Below are positions 34,513 through 43,982 of a stretch of 64,000 nucleotides of DNA, piece by piece. The DNA comes from Clostridiales bacterium. Its GTDB lineage: Bacteria; Bacillota; Dethiobacteria; Dethiobacterales; Dethiobacteraceae. Position numbers and translations under genes: made by a program. Position 1 is the first letter of the stretch, and the number at the start of each line of letters is the position of its first letter. The stretch covers positions 1 through 64,000 of the forward strand of contig JAGXRM010000026.1 of the NCBI GenBank assembly GCA_018335855.1, given 5' to 3'. A model generated the notes under the pieces. The model worked only from the letters and a program-made list of their open reading frames with translations, did not search any database and was not told the origin of the DNA.

Positions 34513-36123
34513 ATGGAGCAACTGGAAGGTATTCAACTTGAAAAAATGTTAATTGCCGGCGCCCACCTCCTTAATAACAATAAAGAAGTTATTAACGCGA
34601 TGAACACCTTTCCTGTGCCTGACGGTGATACAGGAACCAATATGAGTCTTACAATGCGATCCGCTCTTAACGAGATGCAGAAGGCAAATAAAGACTCGGT
34701 ATCATCGGTTGCCGGTGCGTTAGCGACAGGTTCTCTGCTCGGTGCAAGGGGAAACTCCGGGGTAATACTATCCCAGTTATTCCGCGGATTTGCTAAAGGG
34801 TTGGAGGGCAAGGATCATGTCAGGCCAAAAGAATTTGCTGCAGCAATGCAGGATGGGGTAAATACTGCTTACAGGGCAGTGATGAAGCCGGTGGAAGGGA
34901 CGATGCTGACCATCGGTAAAGAGAGTGCTAAAGCTGCGGCAATCTCAGTGAGCAAGGGTGCCGGCTTTGTCGCGATGATGGAAGATGTAGTCCGACATGC
35001 TGCTATTGTGCTTGAAAAAACACCGGACATGCTTCCTGTGTTAAAGGAAGCGGGCGTTGTCGACGCTGGTGGTAAAGGGTTGCTACATATATACGAAGGA
35101 TTTTTACTTGTTCTGAGGGGAGAAGAAATCCCGGCACAAATAGCTGAAGTGGTCGAAGAACATGTTGTTAAACCGATAGAAGCTTTCCGGACCGAGGATA
35201 TTTTGTATGCATATTGTACAGAGTTAATGGTCCGCGGAGAATCTTTGGATGCGGACCGTATCCGGGATAAGATTGGTGATATGGGAGATTCAGTCTTGGC
35301 CGTCGGTGATGAGAAAATGGTTAAGATTCATATTCATACGAACCATCCCGGACAGATTCTGGAATTGTGTGTTGAATACGGCAGCCTGCATAATATTAAG
35401 ATTGACAATATGAAGGAACAGCACGCAGAATTGCTATTTGAGGTGCCACAACCGATTGGGGCGTCGCGTGGGCAGGCTGTTGTAGCCGTTGCAGCGGGTG
35501 AAGGTCTGGGAAAAATTTTCGAGAGCCTGGGAACGGCAAAAGTGATCCAAGGCGGACAGACAATGAATCCCAGTACGGAAGATATCTTGCTGGCTGTGAA
35601 TGAAGTGCCGCAAAAAGAAGTGATCATTCTTCCTAATAATAAAAACATCGTTCTGGCGGCTAAGCAAGTACAGGAACTAAGTGATAAAGAGGTTCGGGTC
35701 ATCAAGACCCGTTCGGTTCCGCAGGGCATTGCAGCTATGCTGGCATTTAACACAGACGTTCCTTTAGATGAAAATGTGGACAGTATGAAGAGGGCCCGTA
35801 AAAAAATTAAATCGGGACAAGTGACGTTTGCTGTTTGCGACAGTAAGTATAACGGCAAGAAAATTAAGATTAATGATATTATCGGTATTAGTGAGGATGA
35901 TATTGTTGTCGTTACCAATGATGTGAATAAAGCGGTTAAGGATTTGCTGTTTTCCATGGTTAAAGATGAAGATGAGATTATTACTTTATATTACGGGGAG
36001 GCTGTGGATAAAGAAACCGCCGGTCGCCTGCAGGAAGAGCTATTCCTGCTTTTCAATGGTAAAGACGTGGAAATGTATGAAGGGGGACAGCCCTTTTATT
36101 ACTATATCGTTTCAGTAGAATAA
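34513..36123 (+). CDS. fakA: Fatty acid kinase catalytic subunit (YloV/FakA)
   Basis: 536 residues. The N-terminal Dha kinase-like ATP domain has NTFPVPDGDTGTNMSLTM (Asp residues binding Mg) and GARGNSGVILSQLFRG. A middle domain and a C-terminal DegV-like domain follow. It phosphorylates fatty acids held by FakB. The partner gene follows 18 bases later. Confidence 0.93.
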   Translation: MEQLEGIQLEKMLIAGAHLLNNNKEVINAMNTFPVPDGDTGTNMSLTMRSALNEMQKANKDSVSSVAGALATGSLLGARGNSGVILSQLFRGFAKGLEGKDHVRPKEFAAAMQDGVNTAYRAVMKPVEGTMLTIGKESAKAAAISVSKGAGFVAMMEDVVRHAAIVLEKTPDMLPVLKEAGVVDAGGKGLLHIYEGFLLVLRGEEIPAQIAEVVEEHVVKPIEAFRTEDILYAYCTELMVRGESLDADRIRDKIGDMGDSVLAVGDEKMVKIHIHTNHPGQILELCVEYGSLHNIKIDNMKEQHAELLFEVPQPIGASRGQAVVAVAAGEGLGKIFESLGTAKVIQGGQTMNPSTEDILLAVNEVPQKEVIILPNNKNIVLAAKQVQELSDKEVRVIKTRSVPQGIAAMLAFNTDVPLDENVDSMKRARKKIKSGQVTFAVCDSKYNGKKIKINDIIGISEDDIVVVTNDVNKAVKDLLFSMVKDEDEIITLYYGEAVDKETAGRLQEELFLLFNGKDVEMYEGGQPFYYYIVSVE

Positions 36124-36141
36124 TAGAGAGGAAGTGAATAA

Positions 36142-36984
36142 GTGACAGTTAAAATTGTTACTGACAGTACTGCGGACTTACCGCAAGGATTGGTGGAAGA
36201 ACTGGATATTGCGGTAGTGCCCCTGAAGGTACATTTCGGAGAAGAGGAGTTTTTGGACTGGATTGAACTGGACTCGGACAGTTTTTTTGAAAAGTTAAAG
36301 AAAAGCGACATCATGCCCCGTACTTCTCAGCCGTCACCGGCTGACTTTGAAGCAGTTTACAAGCGGGTAGGGGAATACGGCGACAGTATAATATCACTAC
36401 ATATTTCCGCACATCTTAGTGGAACATATCAGTCAGCTACGATTGCCAAATCCATGCTGGAAGGCCAGGATATTGAGATTGTGGATTCAAAAGTAACTTC
36501 TATGGCACTGGGTCTTGTCGTTATTGAAGCGGCCCGGGCTGCTAAAGAAGGGAAGACAAAGGAAGAAATTATGGCTCAGGTTTATAATCAACTGAGCAAG
36601 TGCAGAGTCTTTTTTGGTGTAGACACGCTGGAATATCTGCAAAAAAACGGTCGCATAGGGAAGGCAGCAGCGTTGCTTGGTGGGATGTTACATGTTAAAC
36701 CGCTCTTGACGTTGAAGGACGGAGCAATTGTTCCCAAGGAAAAAGTTCGGGGAAGCTCTAAATTAATGCAGCGTTTTGTGGAGATACTAGGAGAAGAGGC
36801 TGGCGGAGAGGTTAACGGCAAAGTCGTTATTTTGCATGGTAATGCGTTGGACGAAGCCATTAAGTTAAAAGAAAAAGTCGATGAAAAATATAATTTTAAA
36901 GAGAGCGTAGTTGCGCAAATTGGTGCGGTAATCGGTACGCATACCGGTCCTGGAGTTTTGGGCGTTGCAGTTTTATATGAATAG
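36142..36984 (+). CDS. fakB: DegV-family fatty-acid-binding protein (FakB)
   Basis: 280 residues from GTG 36142. IVTDSTADLPQGLVEELDI is the DegV start. TSQPSPADFEAVYKR and LHISAHLSGTYQSA contain the Thr/Ser that bind the fatty-acid carboxylate. It presents fatty acid to FakA. A strong terminator follows (37012-37037). Confidence 0.92.
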   Translation: MTVKIVTDSTADLPQGLVEELDIAVVPLKVHFGEEEFLDWIELDSDSFFEKLKKSDIMPRTSQPSPADFEAVYKRVGEYGDSIISLHISAHLSGTYQSATIAKSMLEGQDIEIVDSKVTSMALGLVVIEAARAAKEGKTKEEIMAQVYNQLSKCRVFFGVDTLEYLQKNGRIGKAAALLGGMLHVKPLLTLKDGAIVPKEKVRGSSKLMQRFVEILGEEAGGEVNGKVVILHGNALDEAIKLKEKVDEKYNFKESVVAQIGAVIGTHTGPGVLGVAVLYE

Positions 36985-37011
36985 AAAGTGAAAAAAATAA
37001 ATGTAAAAAAG

Positions 37012-37037
37012 TACCTGAATATCTCAGGTATTTTTTT
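37012..37037 (+). terminator. Terminator after fakB
   Basis: TACCTGA/TCAGGTA stem and seven T. A second small hairpin (TTTCCTGA/TCAGGAAA, 37040-37075) follows before the SASP gene. Confidence 0.9.
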
Positions 37038-37140
37038 CTTTTTCCTGAGAATTATATATTCTTCAGGAAATCAATACTAAGTATATAAGCACTGTTAAGA
37101 GAAATAATAAAGACACCAAGTTAAAAAGGAGGTGAGTTAC

Positions 37141-37371
37141 TTGGCAACGAACAAAGTTAATCAAACTGGACGTAACAGAATCCTGGTTTCCGGGGCTGAA
37201 CAGGCTCTGAACCAATTTAAAAATGAAGTAGCCAGTGAATTAGGCCTTGATTACAATGGTGATAAAGGTAACCTGACCTCTCGTCAGAACGGTTATGTGG
37301 GCGGATTGATGGTTAGAAAGATGATCGCCCAGGCTGAAAGTCAAATGGCCGGTGGAACAATGACCAAGTAA
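37141..37371 (+). CDS. Small acid-soluble spore protein, alpha/beta type
   Basis: 76 residues from TTG 37141, behind a perfect AAGGAGGTGA. The family body is intact: NQFKNEVASELGLDYN, then the GPR-cleavage-like N-terminal region, GNLTSRQNGYVGGLMVRKMI and a Gln/Gly-rich tail. It coats spore DNA into an A-like form that resists UV and heat. The gene is alone, between terminators, as expected for forespore sigma-G control, though no clear sigma-G boxes were found. Confidence 0.95.
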   Translation: MATNKVNQTGRNRILVSGAEQALNQFKNEVASELGLDYNGDKGNLTSRQNGYVGGLMVRKMIAQAESQMAGGTMTK

Positions 37372-37384
37372 CATAATACCATAT

Positions 37385-37417
37385 AAAAAGCGGAAGTTTA
37401 CATATCTTCCGCTTTTT
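37385..37417 (+). terminator. Terminator after the SASP gene
   Basis: AAAAAGCGGAAG/CTTCCGCTTTTT around a 9-base loop. Confidence 0.92.
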
Positions 37418-37511
37418 CTTTTTTTTGTATTCACTGAGTTGTTGTTTTTCATTTTGAGCAGAAAAAGGAAATAACTTTATAAAAGCGAAAAGGGAATACT
37501 AATTTATAATT

Positions 37512-37654
37512 GTAATCCTATTGTGGTCGGGAATTGCAACCCGGGGACCTTCCCCGAGTTGCAGTAAAAAAAGCCCTTCGGGCGGGGAGTCCCGAAGGGT
37601 TGGGAGAGGAGAAACCGGAGGAAGAGCTTATGGGGAATATGTTGTAATCCTATT
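37512..37654. repeat. Hairpin element between 11-base direct repeats
   Basis: GTAATCCTATT occurs at 37512-37522 and 37644-37654. Between the copies are TTGCAACCCGGGGACC... with TCCCCGAGTTGCAG and a CCCTTCGGG/CCCGAAGGG hairpin (37574-37599). This looks like an inserted REP-like unit with its target duplicated. Confidence 0.5.
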
Positions 37655-37717
37655 ATGGACAGCTTTGCTCTGGTTCATACATCAAAAAAAGAGGAAATTA
37701 TTGGTATATGCTAGAGA

Positions 37718-37814
37718 TTGCAACATGAGAACCGTCCCCGATTTGCAGAGTTGCAACATGAGAACCGTCCCCGATTTGCAGAGTTGCAACATGAGAACCG
37801 TCCCCGGGTTGCAG
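37718..37814. repeat. Three tandem 33-base REP-like units
   Basis: TTGCAACATGAGAACCGTCC plus CCGATTTGCAGAG is repeated at 37718, 37751 and 37784 without spacers. The last copy ends CCCCGGGTTGCAG. Each unit is a loose palindrome (TTGCAA/TTGCAG). The core GAACCGTCCCC is shared with 26533-26571. Any frame crossing it is an accident of the repeat. Confidence 0.85.
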
Positions 37815-37836
37815 TTGATTGGTGAGGTGATGATGA

Positions 37837-38457
37837 ATGCGGGTTATTGGCGGGAGTGCGCGAGGTCGGGCATTGAAAACACGGAAAGGAAATGAAACAA
37901 GGCCTACGGCGGACCGCGTTAAGGAGTCGCTGTTTAATATTTTGGCAGGGTTACTGCCCGGTGCTCATTTTCTCGATGTATTTGCCGGAAACGGCGGTAT
38001 TGGGATAGAGGCGCTGAGCAGAGGGGCGGCTACATGTGTTTTTATTGAAAAAAACAGCCATTGTGTTAAAATAATTAAGGAGAATCTTCGGTTGACCGGA
38101 TTGGAAGCACGGGGCAGGGTTTTCCAACGGGAAGTGGATATTTCATTAGTGGGATTGGGTAAGGATGAAGAGAGATTTAATATCATATTCCTTGACCCGC
38201 CCTACCACAGTCCAGACCTTGGGACGGCTCTGTGCCGCATAGCCTCAGGCAACCTTCTTGTTCCAAAAGGGTTGCTGGTGGTAGAACATCACCGGCAGGA
38301 CAAGGAGTGGTGTACTCAAGACTGGGTAATAAACAGAGAAAAAAAATATGGTGATACCGTGCTATCATTTTTAGTGCCCGCCGCTGCTGGCGTGTGCGTG
38401 TCACCGGAAGACGGAGGAGCAAAAGATGAAGATAGCAATCTATCCGGGAAGCTTTGA
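37837..38457 (+). CDS. rsmD: 16S rRNA (guanine966-N2)-methyltransferase
   Basis: 206 residues from ATG 37837 (GAGGTGATG upstream). [30 protein letters not shown], the SAM loop [18 protein letters not shown] and the catalytic FLDPPY are all present. The C-terminus overlaps coaD by 32 bases and is longer than usual ([18 protein letters not shown]). Confidence 0.93.
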   Translation: MRVIGGSARGRALKTRKGNETRPTADRVKESLFNILAGLLPGAHFLDVFAGNGGIGIEALSRGAATCVFIEKNSHCVKIIKENLRLTGLEARGRVFQREVDISLVGLGKDEERFNIIFLDPPYHSPDLGTALCRIASGNLLVPKGLLVVEHHRQDKEWCTQDWVINREKKYGDTVLSFLVPAAAGVCVSPEDGGAKDEDSNLSGKL

Positions 38458-38911
38458 CCCGGTAACCAATGGGCACAAAGACATTATTGACCGGGCAAGC
38501 CGAGTGTTTGACAAGGTGATTGTTTCCGTACTGGAGAATCCAAGAAAGCAACCGCTTTTCTCTATTGGGGAACGGGTAGAAATGTTGAAGATGATTGTGA
38601 CAAGTTACCCTAATGTGGAAGTAGACTCATTTGAGGGACTCTTAATTGATTATGCAAAGCAAAAAAACTCCAGCATTGTCGTCAAGGGATTGCGCGCCAT
38701 GAGCGACTTTGAATTTGAGTTCCAAATGGCGTTGATTAACCGCAAGCTTGACTCAAGGCTGGAGACGATGTTTATGATGACAAATAACCGTTTTTCTTTT
38801 TTATCAAGCAGTATTGTCAAGGAAATCGGTATTTACGGTGGAGATATATCAGAACTGGTCCCTTGCGAAGTCTATAATATAATTATGCGTAAGTTAAGGG
38901 AAGAGTCCTAG
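38426..38911 (+). CDS. coaD: Phosphopantetheine adenylyltransferase
   Basis: 161 residues: [16 protein letters not shown] (nucleotidyltransferase TxGH), [31 protein letters not shown], and [10 protein letters not shown]. The penultimate step of coenzyme A synthesis. It overlaps rsmD, the usual pairing. Its end overlaps the converging ylbJ gene by four bases. Confidence 0.96.
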   Translation: MKIAIYPGSFDPVTNGHKDIIDRASRVFDKVIVSVLENPRKQPLFSIGERVEMLKMIVTSYPNVEVDSFEGLLIDYAKQKNSSIVVKGLRAMSDFEFEFQMALINRKLDSRLETMFMMTNNRFSFLSSSIVKEIGIYGGDISELVPCEVYNIIMRKLREES

Positions 38912-40149
38912 CGACGAAAACCAGCAATTTTGATTTTGCTGAACATTGCTACAGTCAGTCCAATAGCGATCAGTGTGGTACATAGGATCAGAAACAGGGA
39001 ACTCATTTGCATCGTCCGTGCCCAAAATGTAAGTTCTGTTCCCGGATGCAGATGTTGGAATACCGGAATACTGTAGCGGGACATCGCGGGCGCCAGAGGG
39101 CCCATTAAAAGGTATGTATACGCCGCGGCCAACACTGCGTGAACAAAGCGGGCGGCGATAAAAGGCGTTATTTTCATATCTGTGTCACTGATGATACTGG
39201 CGACCTGAGCGTGGACGGAGAGACCGCTCCAGGCAATGACAGCACCGGCCACCATAACCTTCTGTATCATGGGGACGGCCTCAGCGGCCTGCCCTGCCAA
39301 CTGACTGCCAAGGGTTACTTCGAAAAAGCCGCTAATCAGTGATGGTGTAAGAGCCGGATCAAGTCCAAGAGGCCCCAGCAGGATCATAATTCCCTTGGCA
39401 AAGAATGCAACAACGCCTACCACTGTGAGAATGCGGATGATGACGGCAAATAATATAATAAATCCGCCGATTAATAACAGTGTGTTTACTGACTTGGTTA
39501 CCGCGTCACCCATCAGTTGTCCCATGGGCCGTCCGTCTTTTTTTCTGGCTATGTATAGGGCGTCTAAGGCTCTGACGAAAATATGAGTACGGGATGATGT
39601 CCCTGGGGTATTAGGCTGACTTCTGCCGTAGAAGCGAAGCAGAATCCCGGTAGAAACACTGGAGAGGTAGTGCGCCACGGCAATGGTTGCTCCTATCTGC
39701 GCATTGCCGAACATTCCTACGGCAACAGCGCCGAACATAAACAGCGGGTCGGCCGTGTTGGTGAAACTCATTAACCGTTCCCCTTCCACCTTGGTACACA
39801 TACCTTCACGGCGTAGACGGGCGGTTAATATGGATCCAATAGGAAAACCGGAAGCCAGGCCCATCGACATTACAAAGGAGCCTTCGCCGGGCACATTAAA
39901 GATCGGCCTCATCAGCGGCTCCAGCAGAACACCCATGAAGTGCACCACGCCAAGTCCCATGAGGAGCTCAGAACCGATAAAGAAGGGGAGCAGGGCGGGA
40001 AAAACGATATTCCACCAGACATCCAGGCCTTTAACAGCAGCGGCGAACGCATCCTCGGGAAAAAAAACCATGGACACAGTCAGCGATACGGCAAGTATCG
40101 CCAGGAAATATACGGGAATTGTGTCTTTTACGACAGTTTTCGTCCTCAT
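38908..40149 (-). CDS. ylbJ: YlbJ, sporulation integral membrane protein
   Basis: 413 residues with about eight to ten membrane segments. It contains nucleoside-transporter gate-like repeats: [40 protein letters not shown], and [14 protein letters not shown]. YlbJ is required for spore cortex formation in Bacillus. It is divergent from the patatin gene and converges on coaD. Confidence 0.9.
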   Translation of the reverse strand: MRTKTVVKDTIPVYFLAILAVSLTVSMVFFPEDAFAAAVKGLDVWWNIVFPALLPFFIGSELLMGLGVVHFMGVLLEPLMRPIFNVPGEGSFVMSMGLASGFPIGSILTARLRREGMCTKVEGERLMSFTNTADPLFMFGAVAVGMFGNAQIGATIAVAHYLSSVSTGILLRFYGRSQPNTPGTSSRTHIFVRALDALYIARKKDGRPMGQLMGDAVTKSVNTLLLIGGFIILFAVIIRILTVVGVVAFFAKGIMILLGPLGLDPALTPSLISGFFEVTLGSQLAGQAAEAVPMIQKVMVAGAVIAWSGLSVHAQVASIISDTDMKITPFIAARFVHAVLAAAYTYLLMGPLAPAMSRYSIPVFQHLHPGTELTFWARTMQMSSLFLILCTTLIAIGLTVAMFSKIKIAGFRR

Positions 40150-40236
40150 TTTGCCTCCCCAGCGGTATAAAATGTGTCACAACAGTAATATATATAGTTA
40201 AAGTCCGGGGATTATACCGGTTAGGAGTGTCTGACA

Positions 40237-41046
40237 GTGAACCAGAGACAGAAAAAAGTGGCATTGGCTCTGGGTGGCGGCGCTGCCCGGGGCTTTGCCC
40301 ATATTGGCGTTCTGAAGGTACTGGAGCAAGCAGGCGTTCCGGTTGATATGATTGTCGGGACCAGCATGGGGGGTGTAGTCGGTGCTTTTTATTGTTCCGG
40401 CATGAGCCTGCGGATGATGGAGCGATTAGCCTGTCATACTCAGCGAAACAACTGGGTTGACTTGACCTTTCCGCGTTTAGGCTTATTCTCAGGTGACAAG
40501 CTTGAACAGTTTATGATAGTGCTTACCCGTGGCGCTACATTTAAAGAATTAAAAATACCGCTGGCCGTAGTAGCCACTGACCTGAACAGCGGGGAAAAAG
40601 TAGTAATACAGGACGGCCCTGTTGCCAGGGCCGTACGTGCTACATCGGCAATACCAGGTGTTTTCTGCCCGGTGGAGTATAGGGGGAGAACGTTAGTTGA
40701 CGGAGCGGTGGTCGAGAGGGTGCCAGTACAAAGTGCCCGTGAGTTGGGTGCTGATGTGGTTATTGCTGTCGATGTGGGTATTTACCTTGACGGTGGGAAA
40801 GCGAATCATATCCTTGATGTCATTACACAGTGCCTGGACATTATGTCCAGGGATTTGTGCAAAACCTACACATTGCAAGCAGATATGATTATTTATCCTC
40901 AATTACGCAATGTGGCCCCGGGTCATTTCCATCGTGCCGCAGAAGCTATTCGTGCCGGAGAGGACGCTGCTTTAGCCATGCTTCCACAGGTTATGGAACT
41001 ACTACGAAAAGAGGGCTGTTATGAGCCGAATGCGTCAGATTCGTAA
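40237..41046 (+). CDS. Patatin-like phospholipase (YlbK/RssA type)
   Basis: 269 residues from GTG 40237. The oxyanion loop GGGAARG, nucleophile Ser in GTSMGG and catalytic Asp in LVDGAVV form the Ser-Asp dyad. A cytosolic lipid hydrolase. The neighbours ylbJ and ylbL-like show the same cluster as in Bacillus. It overlaps the next gene by 26 bases. Confidence 0.9.
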   Translation: MNQRQKKVALALGGGAARGFAHIGVLKVLEQAGVPVDMIVGTSMGGVVGAFYCSGMSLRMMERLACHTQRNNWVDLTFPRLGLFSGDKLEQFMIVLTRGATFKELKIPLAVVATDLNSGEKVVIQDGPVARAVRATSAIPGVFCPVEYRGRTLVDGAVVERVPVQSARELGADVVIAVDVGIYLDGGKANHILDVITQCLDIMSRDLCKTYTLQADMIIYPQLRNVAPGHFHRAAEAIRAGEDAALAMLPQVMELLRKEGCYEPNASDS

Positions 41047-42016
41047 ATTATTTATAGCAGTTTTGATTGGCGGCGGTCTTGTTGCCATTTTATTTGCCAG
41101 AACCGGGTACTTATTGGTGAGGCCCGGCTCCGCCGAGGATTTGTCTAAATTTGTTACTGTGCAAAACGGGGATGTTGATGATAACGGTACGTTTTACCTG
41201 GTCACAGTAACACAGCAGCATGCGTCTCCTGTGCTTATGTTGTACGCGGTTCTGGCGCCAAATGTGGATTTGCAGCAACGGCGCCAGGTGATTCCACCCG
41301 GCATGGATCCAGAAGAATACCAGCAGTTGATGCAGCGATGGATGGAGGAGAGTCAAAATCTGGCCAGGGTTATTGCATTGCGCCGGCAGGGTTTTGAAGT
41401 TCCCATTGAAAGTGACGGAGTGGAAGTGGTGGAAGTGGGGGATGATAGTCCCGCCAAAGGGATTTTGCAAGCCGGTGACATCATCAGAGGCGTAGACGGA
41501 GAACCGGTGTTTCTGGCTGAAGAATTGATCAGGATGGTGCAACTCAGGCCTATCGGTAATCCGGTGACACTGCGTATTATCCGTGACAGCCAGGACGAGA
41601 CGGTTATTGTGGACACAACCAGTCATACGGAACAGCCTGATAAAGCGGCCATTCGTGTGCTGATACATACGTTGAACTGGCAGCCCAGGCTTCCCAAAGA
41701 GATTGAGATAGAAACCGGTGAGATTACCGGCCCTTCAGCGGGATTGATGTTTGTCCTGGAGATCCTCAATCAGTTAGATCCTACAGATATCGCAGGGGGC
41801 CGGAAAATTGCCGGTACGGGGACAATCAATTTACAGGAAGAAGTAGGATCAATCGGAGGAGTTCGTCAGAAAGTGGCGGCAGCGGAAAAAGCGGGGGCGG
41901 AGTTCTTCTTTGTACCGCTGGATAACTTTGCGGATGCCCAACCTGCAGCACGGCGGATTACTCTTGTGCCAGTCGGAACACTTGATGAAGCACTGCAGTT
42001 CCTGCAGAATTTATAA
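41021..42016 (+). CDS. PDZ-Lon serine protease (YlbL/SepM type)
   Basis: 331 residues. One N-terminal membrane anchor (KLFIAVLIGGGLVAILFA), then an extracytoplasmic part with a PDZ domain (about 125-205; ILQAGDIIRGVDGEPVFLA). A Lon-type proteolytic domain has Ser in TGPSAGLMFVL and Lys in VRQKVAAAEKAG. Cuts substrates at the outer membrane face. SepM processes a pheromone in streptococci, but the target here is unknown. Confidence 0.92.
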   Translation: MSRMRQIRKLFIAVLIGGGLVAILFARTGYLLVRPGSAEDLSKFVTVQNGDVDDNGTFYLVTVTQQHASPVLMLYAVLAPNVDLQQRRQVIPPGMDPEEYQQLMQRWMEESQNLARVIALRRQGFEVPIESDGVEVVEVGDDSPAKGILQAGDIIRGVDGEPVFLAEELIRMVQLRPIGNPVTLRIIRDSQDETVIVDTTSHTEQPDKAAIRVLIHTLNWQPRLPKEIEIETGEITGPSAGLMFVLEILNQLDPTDIAGGRKIAGTGTINLQEEVGSIGGVRQKVAAAEKAGAEFFFVPLDNFADAQPAARRITLVPVGTLDEALQFLQNL

Positions 42017-42070
42017 GAAAACAAGAGAAATCGGGAGTAAATGCAAGAAAGTAAAGGGTGCCTTAAAATG

Positions 42071-42099
42071 TTGACAAAAAAGTTAATCCTCTATATAAT
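42071..42099 (+). promoter_or_regulatory. Consensus sigma-A promoter for yceD-rpmF
   Basis: TTGACA (42071-42076), exactly 17 bases, TATAAT (42094-42099): both boxes perfect. Confidence 0.85.
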
Positions 42100-42134
42100 A
42101 AAGTTTAGCGCAAGCGAGGTGCTATTCTTTTCCA

Positions 42135-42602
42135 ATGCATATTTCTGTTGAAGACTTAAAAAACATGCCCGGTGAAACGTTAACATATACGTTCACTGCG
42201 GCTGCCGAGCAACTTGATCTGACTGATGAGGAAGTAGAGTTTCTTGAACCCCTCACTGTTGAGTTGTTGGCAACATACAGCAATGGAAAGATCAATGTGG
42301 AAGGTAGCCTGCACTCCAAGGTAGCTCTTGGATGTAGCCGCTGTTTACGAACATTTGTATTTCCGCTGGCTGAGACGTTTGCGGACGAAGTACAGGCTGG
42401 CGATATGGCAACGCTGGATATAGACGACTGGGTAAGGGAAGCATACTTTATCGGGTTACCGTTAAAACCATTGTGCCATGAAGCCTGTAAAGGACTCTGC
42501 CCCCGCTGCGGGAGTGATATGAATGAAAAACAGTGCGATTGCCTGATTGATGAAGTGGATCATCGTTTGTCTGTACTCAAGAAGTTGCTTGAAGAGAAGT
42601 AA
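42135..42602 (+). CDS. YceD/DUF177 protein
   Basis: 155 residues: LGCSRCLRTFVFPLAETFAD, then LPLKPLCHEACKGLCPRCG with CDC, giving zinc-like Cys groups. DUF177 genes are nearly always followed by rpmF, as here (33 bases later), and are linked to 23S rRNA maturation or ribosome assembly. The ribosome binding site GCGAGGTG is rather far (about 12 bases). Confidence 0.9.
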   Translation: MHISVEDLKNMPGETLTYTFTAAAEQLDLTDEEVEFLEPLTVELLATYSNGKINVEGSLHSKVALGCSRCLRTFVFPLAETFADEVQAGDMATLDIDDWVREAYFIGLPLKPLCHEACKGLCPRCGSDMNEKQCDCLIDEVDHRLSVLKKLLEEK

Positions 42603-42635
42603 ATTAGCCTGAAAGTAGTACGAGGAGGTGTAAAT

Positions 42636-42812
42636 ATGGCGGTTCCTAAGCGGAAAACGTCCAAGCAGAGAAAGCATAAACGGAGAACTCATTGGAAATT
42701 GGCCGTCCCTGGCTTGGTTTCCTGCCCGCAGTGTCATGAAGCTAAATTACCCCATCGGGTATGTGTTCATTGCGGTTATTACAAAGGAAGAGAAGCAGTA
42801 GAAACAGAATAG
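42636..42812 (+). CDS. rpmF: Ribosomal protein L32
   Basis: 58 residues from ATG 42636 behind [30 protein letters not shown] at the N-terminus, then [14 protein letters not shown] and [10 protein letters not shown]: the zinc-ribbon (C+) form with four Cys. Co-transcribed with the DUF177 gene. Confidence 0.97.
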   Translation: MAVPKRKTSKQRKHKRRTHWKLAVPGLVSCPQCHEAKLPHRVCVHCGYYKGREAVETE

Positions 42813-42841
42813 CTTTTAAATTGAGTGTTTATCATACATTA

Positions 42842-42864
42842 CTCTCCTGAGAAGGAGGGTTTTT
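42842..42864 (+). terminator. Terminator after rpmF
   Basis: CTCTCCT/AGGAGGG stem (one G-T pair) followed by TTTTTG. Confidence 0.8.
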
Positions 42865-42880
42865 GTTATCCGGGTAAATC

Positions 42881-42909
42881 TTGCCACAGGAAACACTTGC
42901 CTGTGGCAA
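42881..42909. repeat. Perfect inverted repeat before plsX
   Basis: TTGCCACAGG and CCTGTGGCAA pair around a 9-base loop. T runs lie on the minus-strand side, so it is not a plus-strand terminator. It ends about ten bases before the plsX ribosome binding site and could affect translation. Confidence 0.6.
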
Positions 42910-42930
42910 AAAAACGGTGAGGTGATCCTT

Positions 42931-43941
42931 GTGATCCGCATAGCGCTTGATACCATGGGGGGTGACCATGCTCCCGATGAGGTCGTTAAGGGTGGGCTAT
43001 CCGCCGTTGCTGAAGTCGCTGACTTGGAGATGCTATTGGTCGGTCCTAAGGAAATTCTAGAGAAGTCCCTTGCCGGCCGTTCCTTTCCAAAGGGCAGGGT
43101 TAGAATTATTCATGCCCCCGACATCATAACGGCAGATGAAGCACCTGTACTTGCGGTACGACGCAAGAAAGATTCATCGATGATTACAGCGGTCCGAATG
43201 GTTAAAGACGGTGAAGCTGATGCGGTTGTATCGGCTGGAAACACCGGAGCTCTCATGGCAGGCAGTTTACTCATGTTTGGCAGAATTTCGGGAATAGAGC
43301 GTCCCGCTTTAACGATTGTAATTCCCACCTTTAATGGTAGTAATGTAGTACTTTTGGATGTGGGTGCCAATATGGACGCCAAAGCAGAGCAACTCGTTCA
43401 GTACGCATTGATGGGTAGCATATATGCCAGGGAAGTGTTAGCAAAGCCCCGGCCTTTTGTAGGCCTGCTCAATGTAGGTACTGAGGACAATAAAGGTAAC
43501 GAACAGACAAAAAAGGCATTTGAACGGTTAAAGGACACCATGGATGGCTTTACCGGAAATGTGGAGGCCAGGGATATTTTCGCTGGCGTGGCGGATGTTG
43601 TTGTTTGCGACGGATTTGTAGGTAATATTCTTTTAAAGTCGGTGGAAGGGATGTCTCTGGGTATTTTTGCCGCTTTACAGGAAGCGTTTACTGCCAACAC
43701 ACGGAGTAAACTGGGTGCAGCTTTGCTTTTACCACAACTTCGGGCATTAAAGACGAAGCTGGATTATGCTGAATATGGCGGTGCTCCTTTGTTGGGAGTG
43801 GATGGCATCTGTATTAAGAGCCATGGGTCATCAAAAGCCCGTGCTATACATACTGCCATTGTCCGGCAAGCGTATCCTTACGCACGGCAGAATGTTAATG
43901 AGCAAATTCGCAGCCAACTTACTGCGGAAGAAGTCAATTAG
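42931..43941 (+). CDS. plsX: Phosphate acyltransferase PlsX
   Basis: 336 residues from GTG 42931 (GGTGAGGTG six bases upstream; GTG 42922 also in frame). RIALDTMGGDHAPDEVVKGG, SAGNTGALMAGSL, VGNILLKSVEG. Makes acyl-phosphate from acyl-ACP for phospholipid synthesis. It heads the fatty-acid cluster. FapR, which often precedes plsX, is not seen. Confidence 0.96.
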   Translation: MIRIALDTMGGDHAPDEVVKGGLSAVAEVADLEMLLVGPKEILEKSLAGRSFPKGRVRIIHAPDIITADEAPVLAVRRKKDSSMITAVRMVKDGEADAVVSAGNTGALMAGSLLMFGRISGIERPALTIVIPTFNGSNVVLLDVGANMDAKAEQLVQYALMGSIYAREVLAKPRPFVGLLNVGTEDNKGNEQTKKAFERLKDTMDGFTGNVEARDIFAGVADVVVCDGFVGNILLKSVEGMSLGIFAALQEAFTANTRSKLGAALLLPQLRALKTKLDYAEYGGAPLLGVDGICIKSHGSSKARAIHTAIVRQAYPYARQNVNEQIRSQLTAEEVN

Positions 43942-43982
43942 CAACGGTTTAACATCATGCCGAACAGAAAGGATGTTCCCGT

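Noticed and set aside
37718-37814. CRISPR-like repeats
   Set aside because: Three 33-base units are contiguous with no spacers and no cas genes are present. They fit REP-like tandem units.
37521-37895. Open frame before rsmD
   Set aside because: It runs through the tandem repeats and hairpin elements, and its repeated peptide is a by-product of those repeats.
42881-42909. Terminator before plsX
   Set aside because: The stem is followed by A rather than T on the plus strand, and the real terminator of rpmF lies upstream at 42842-42864.
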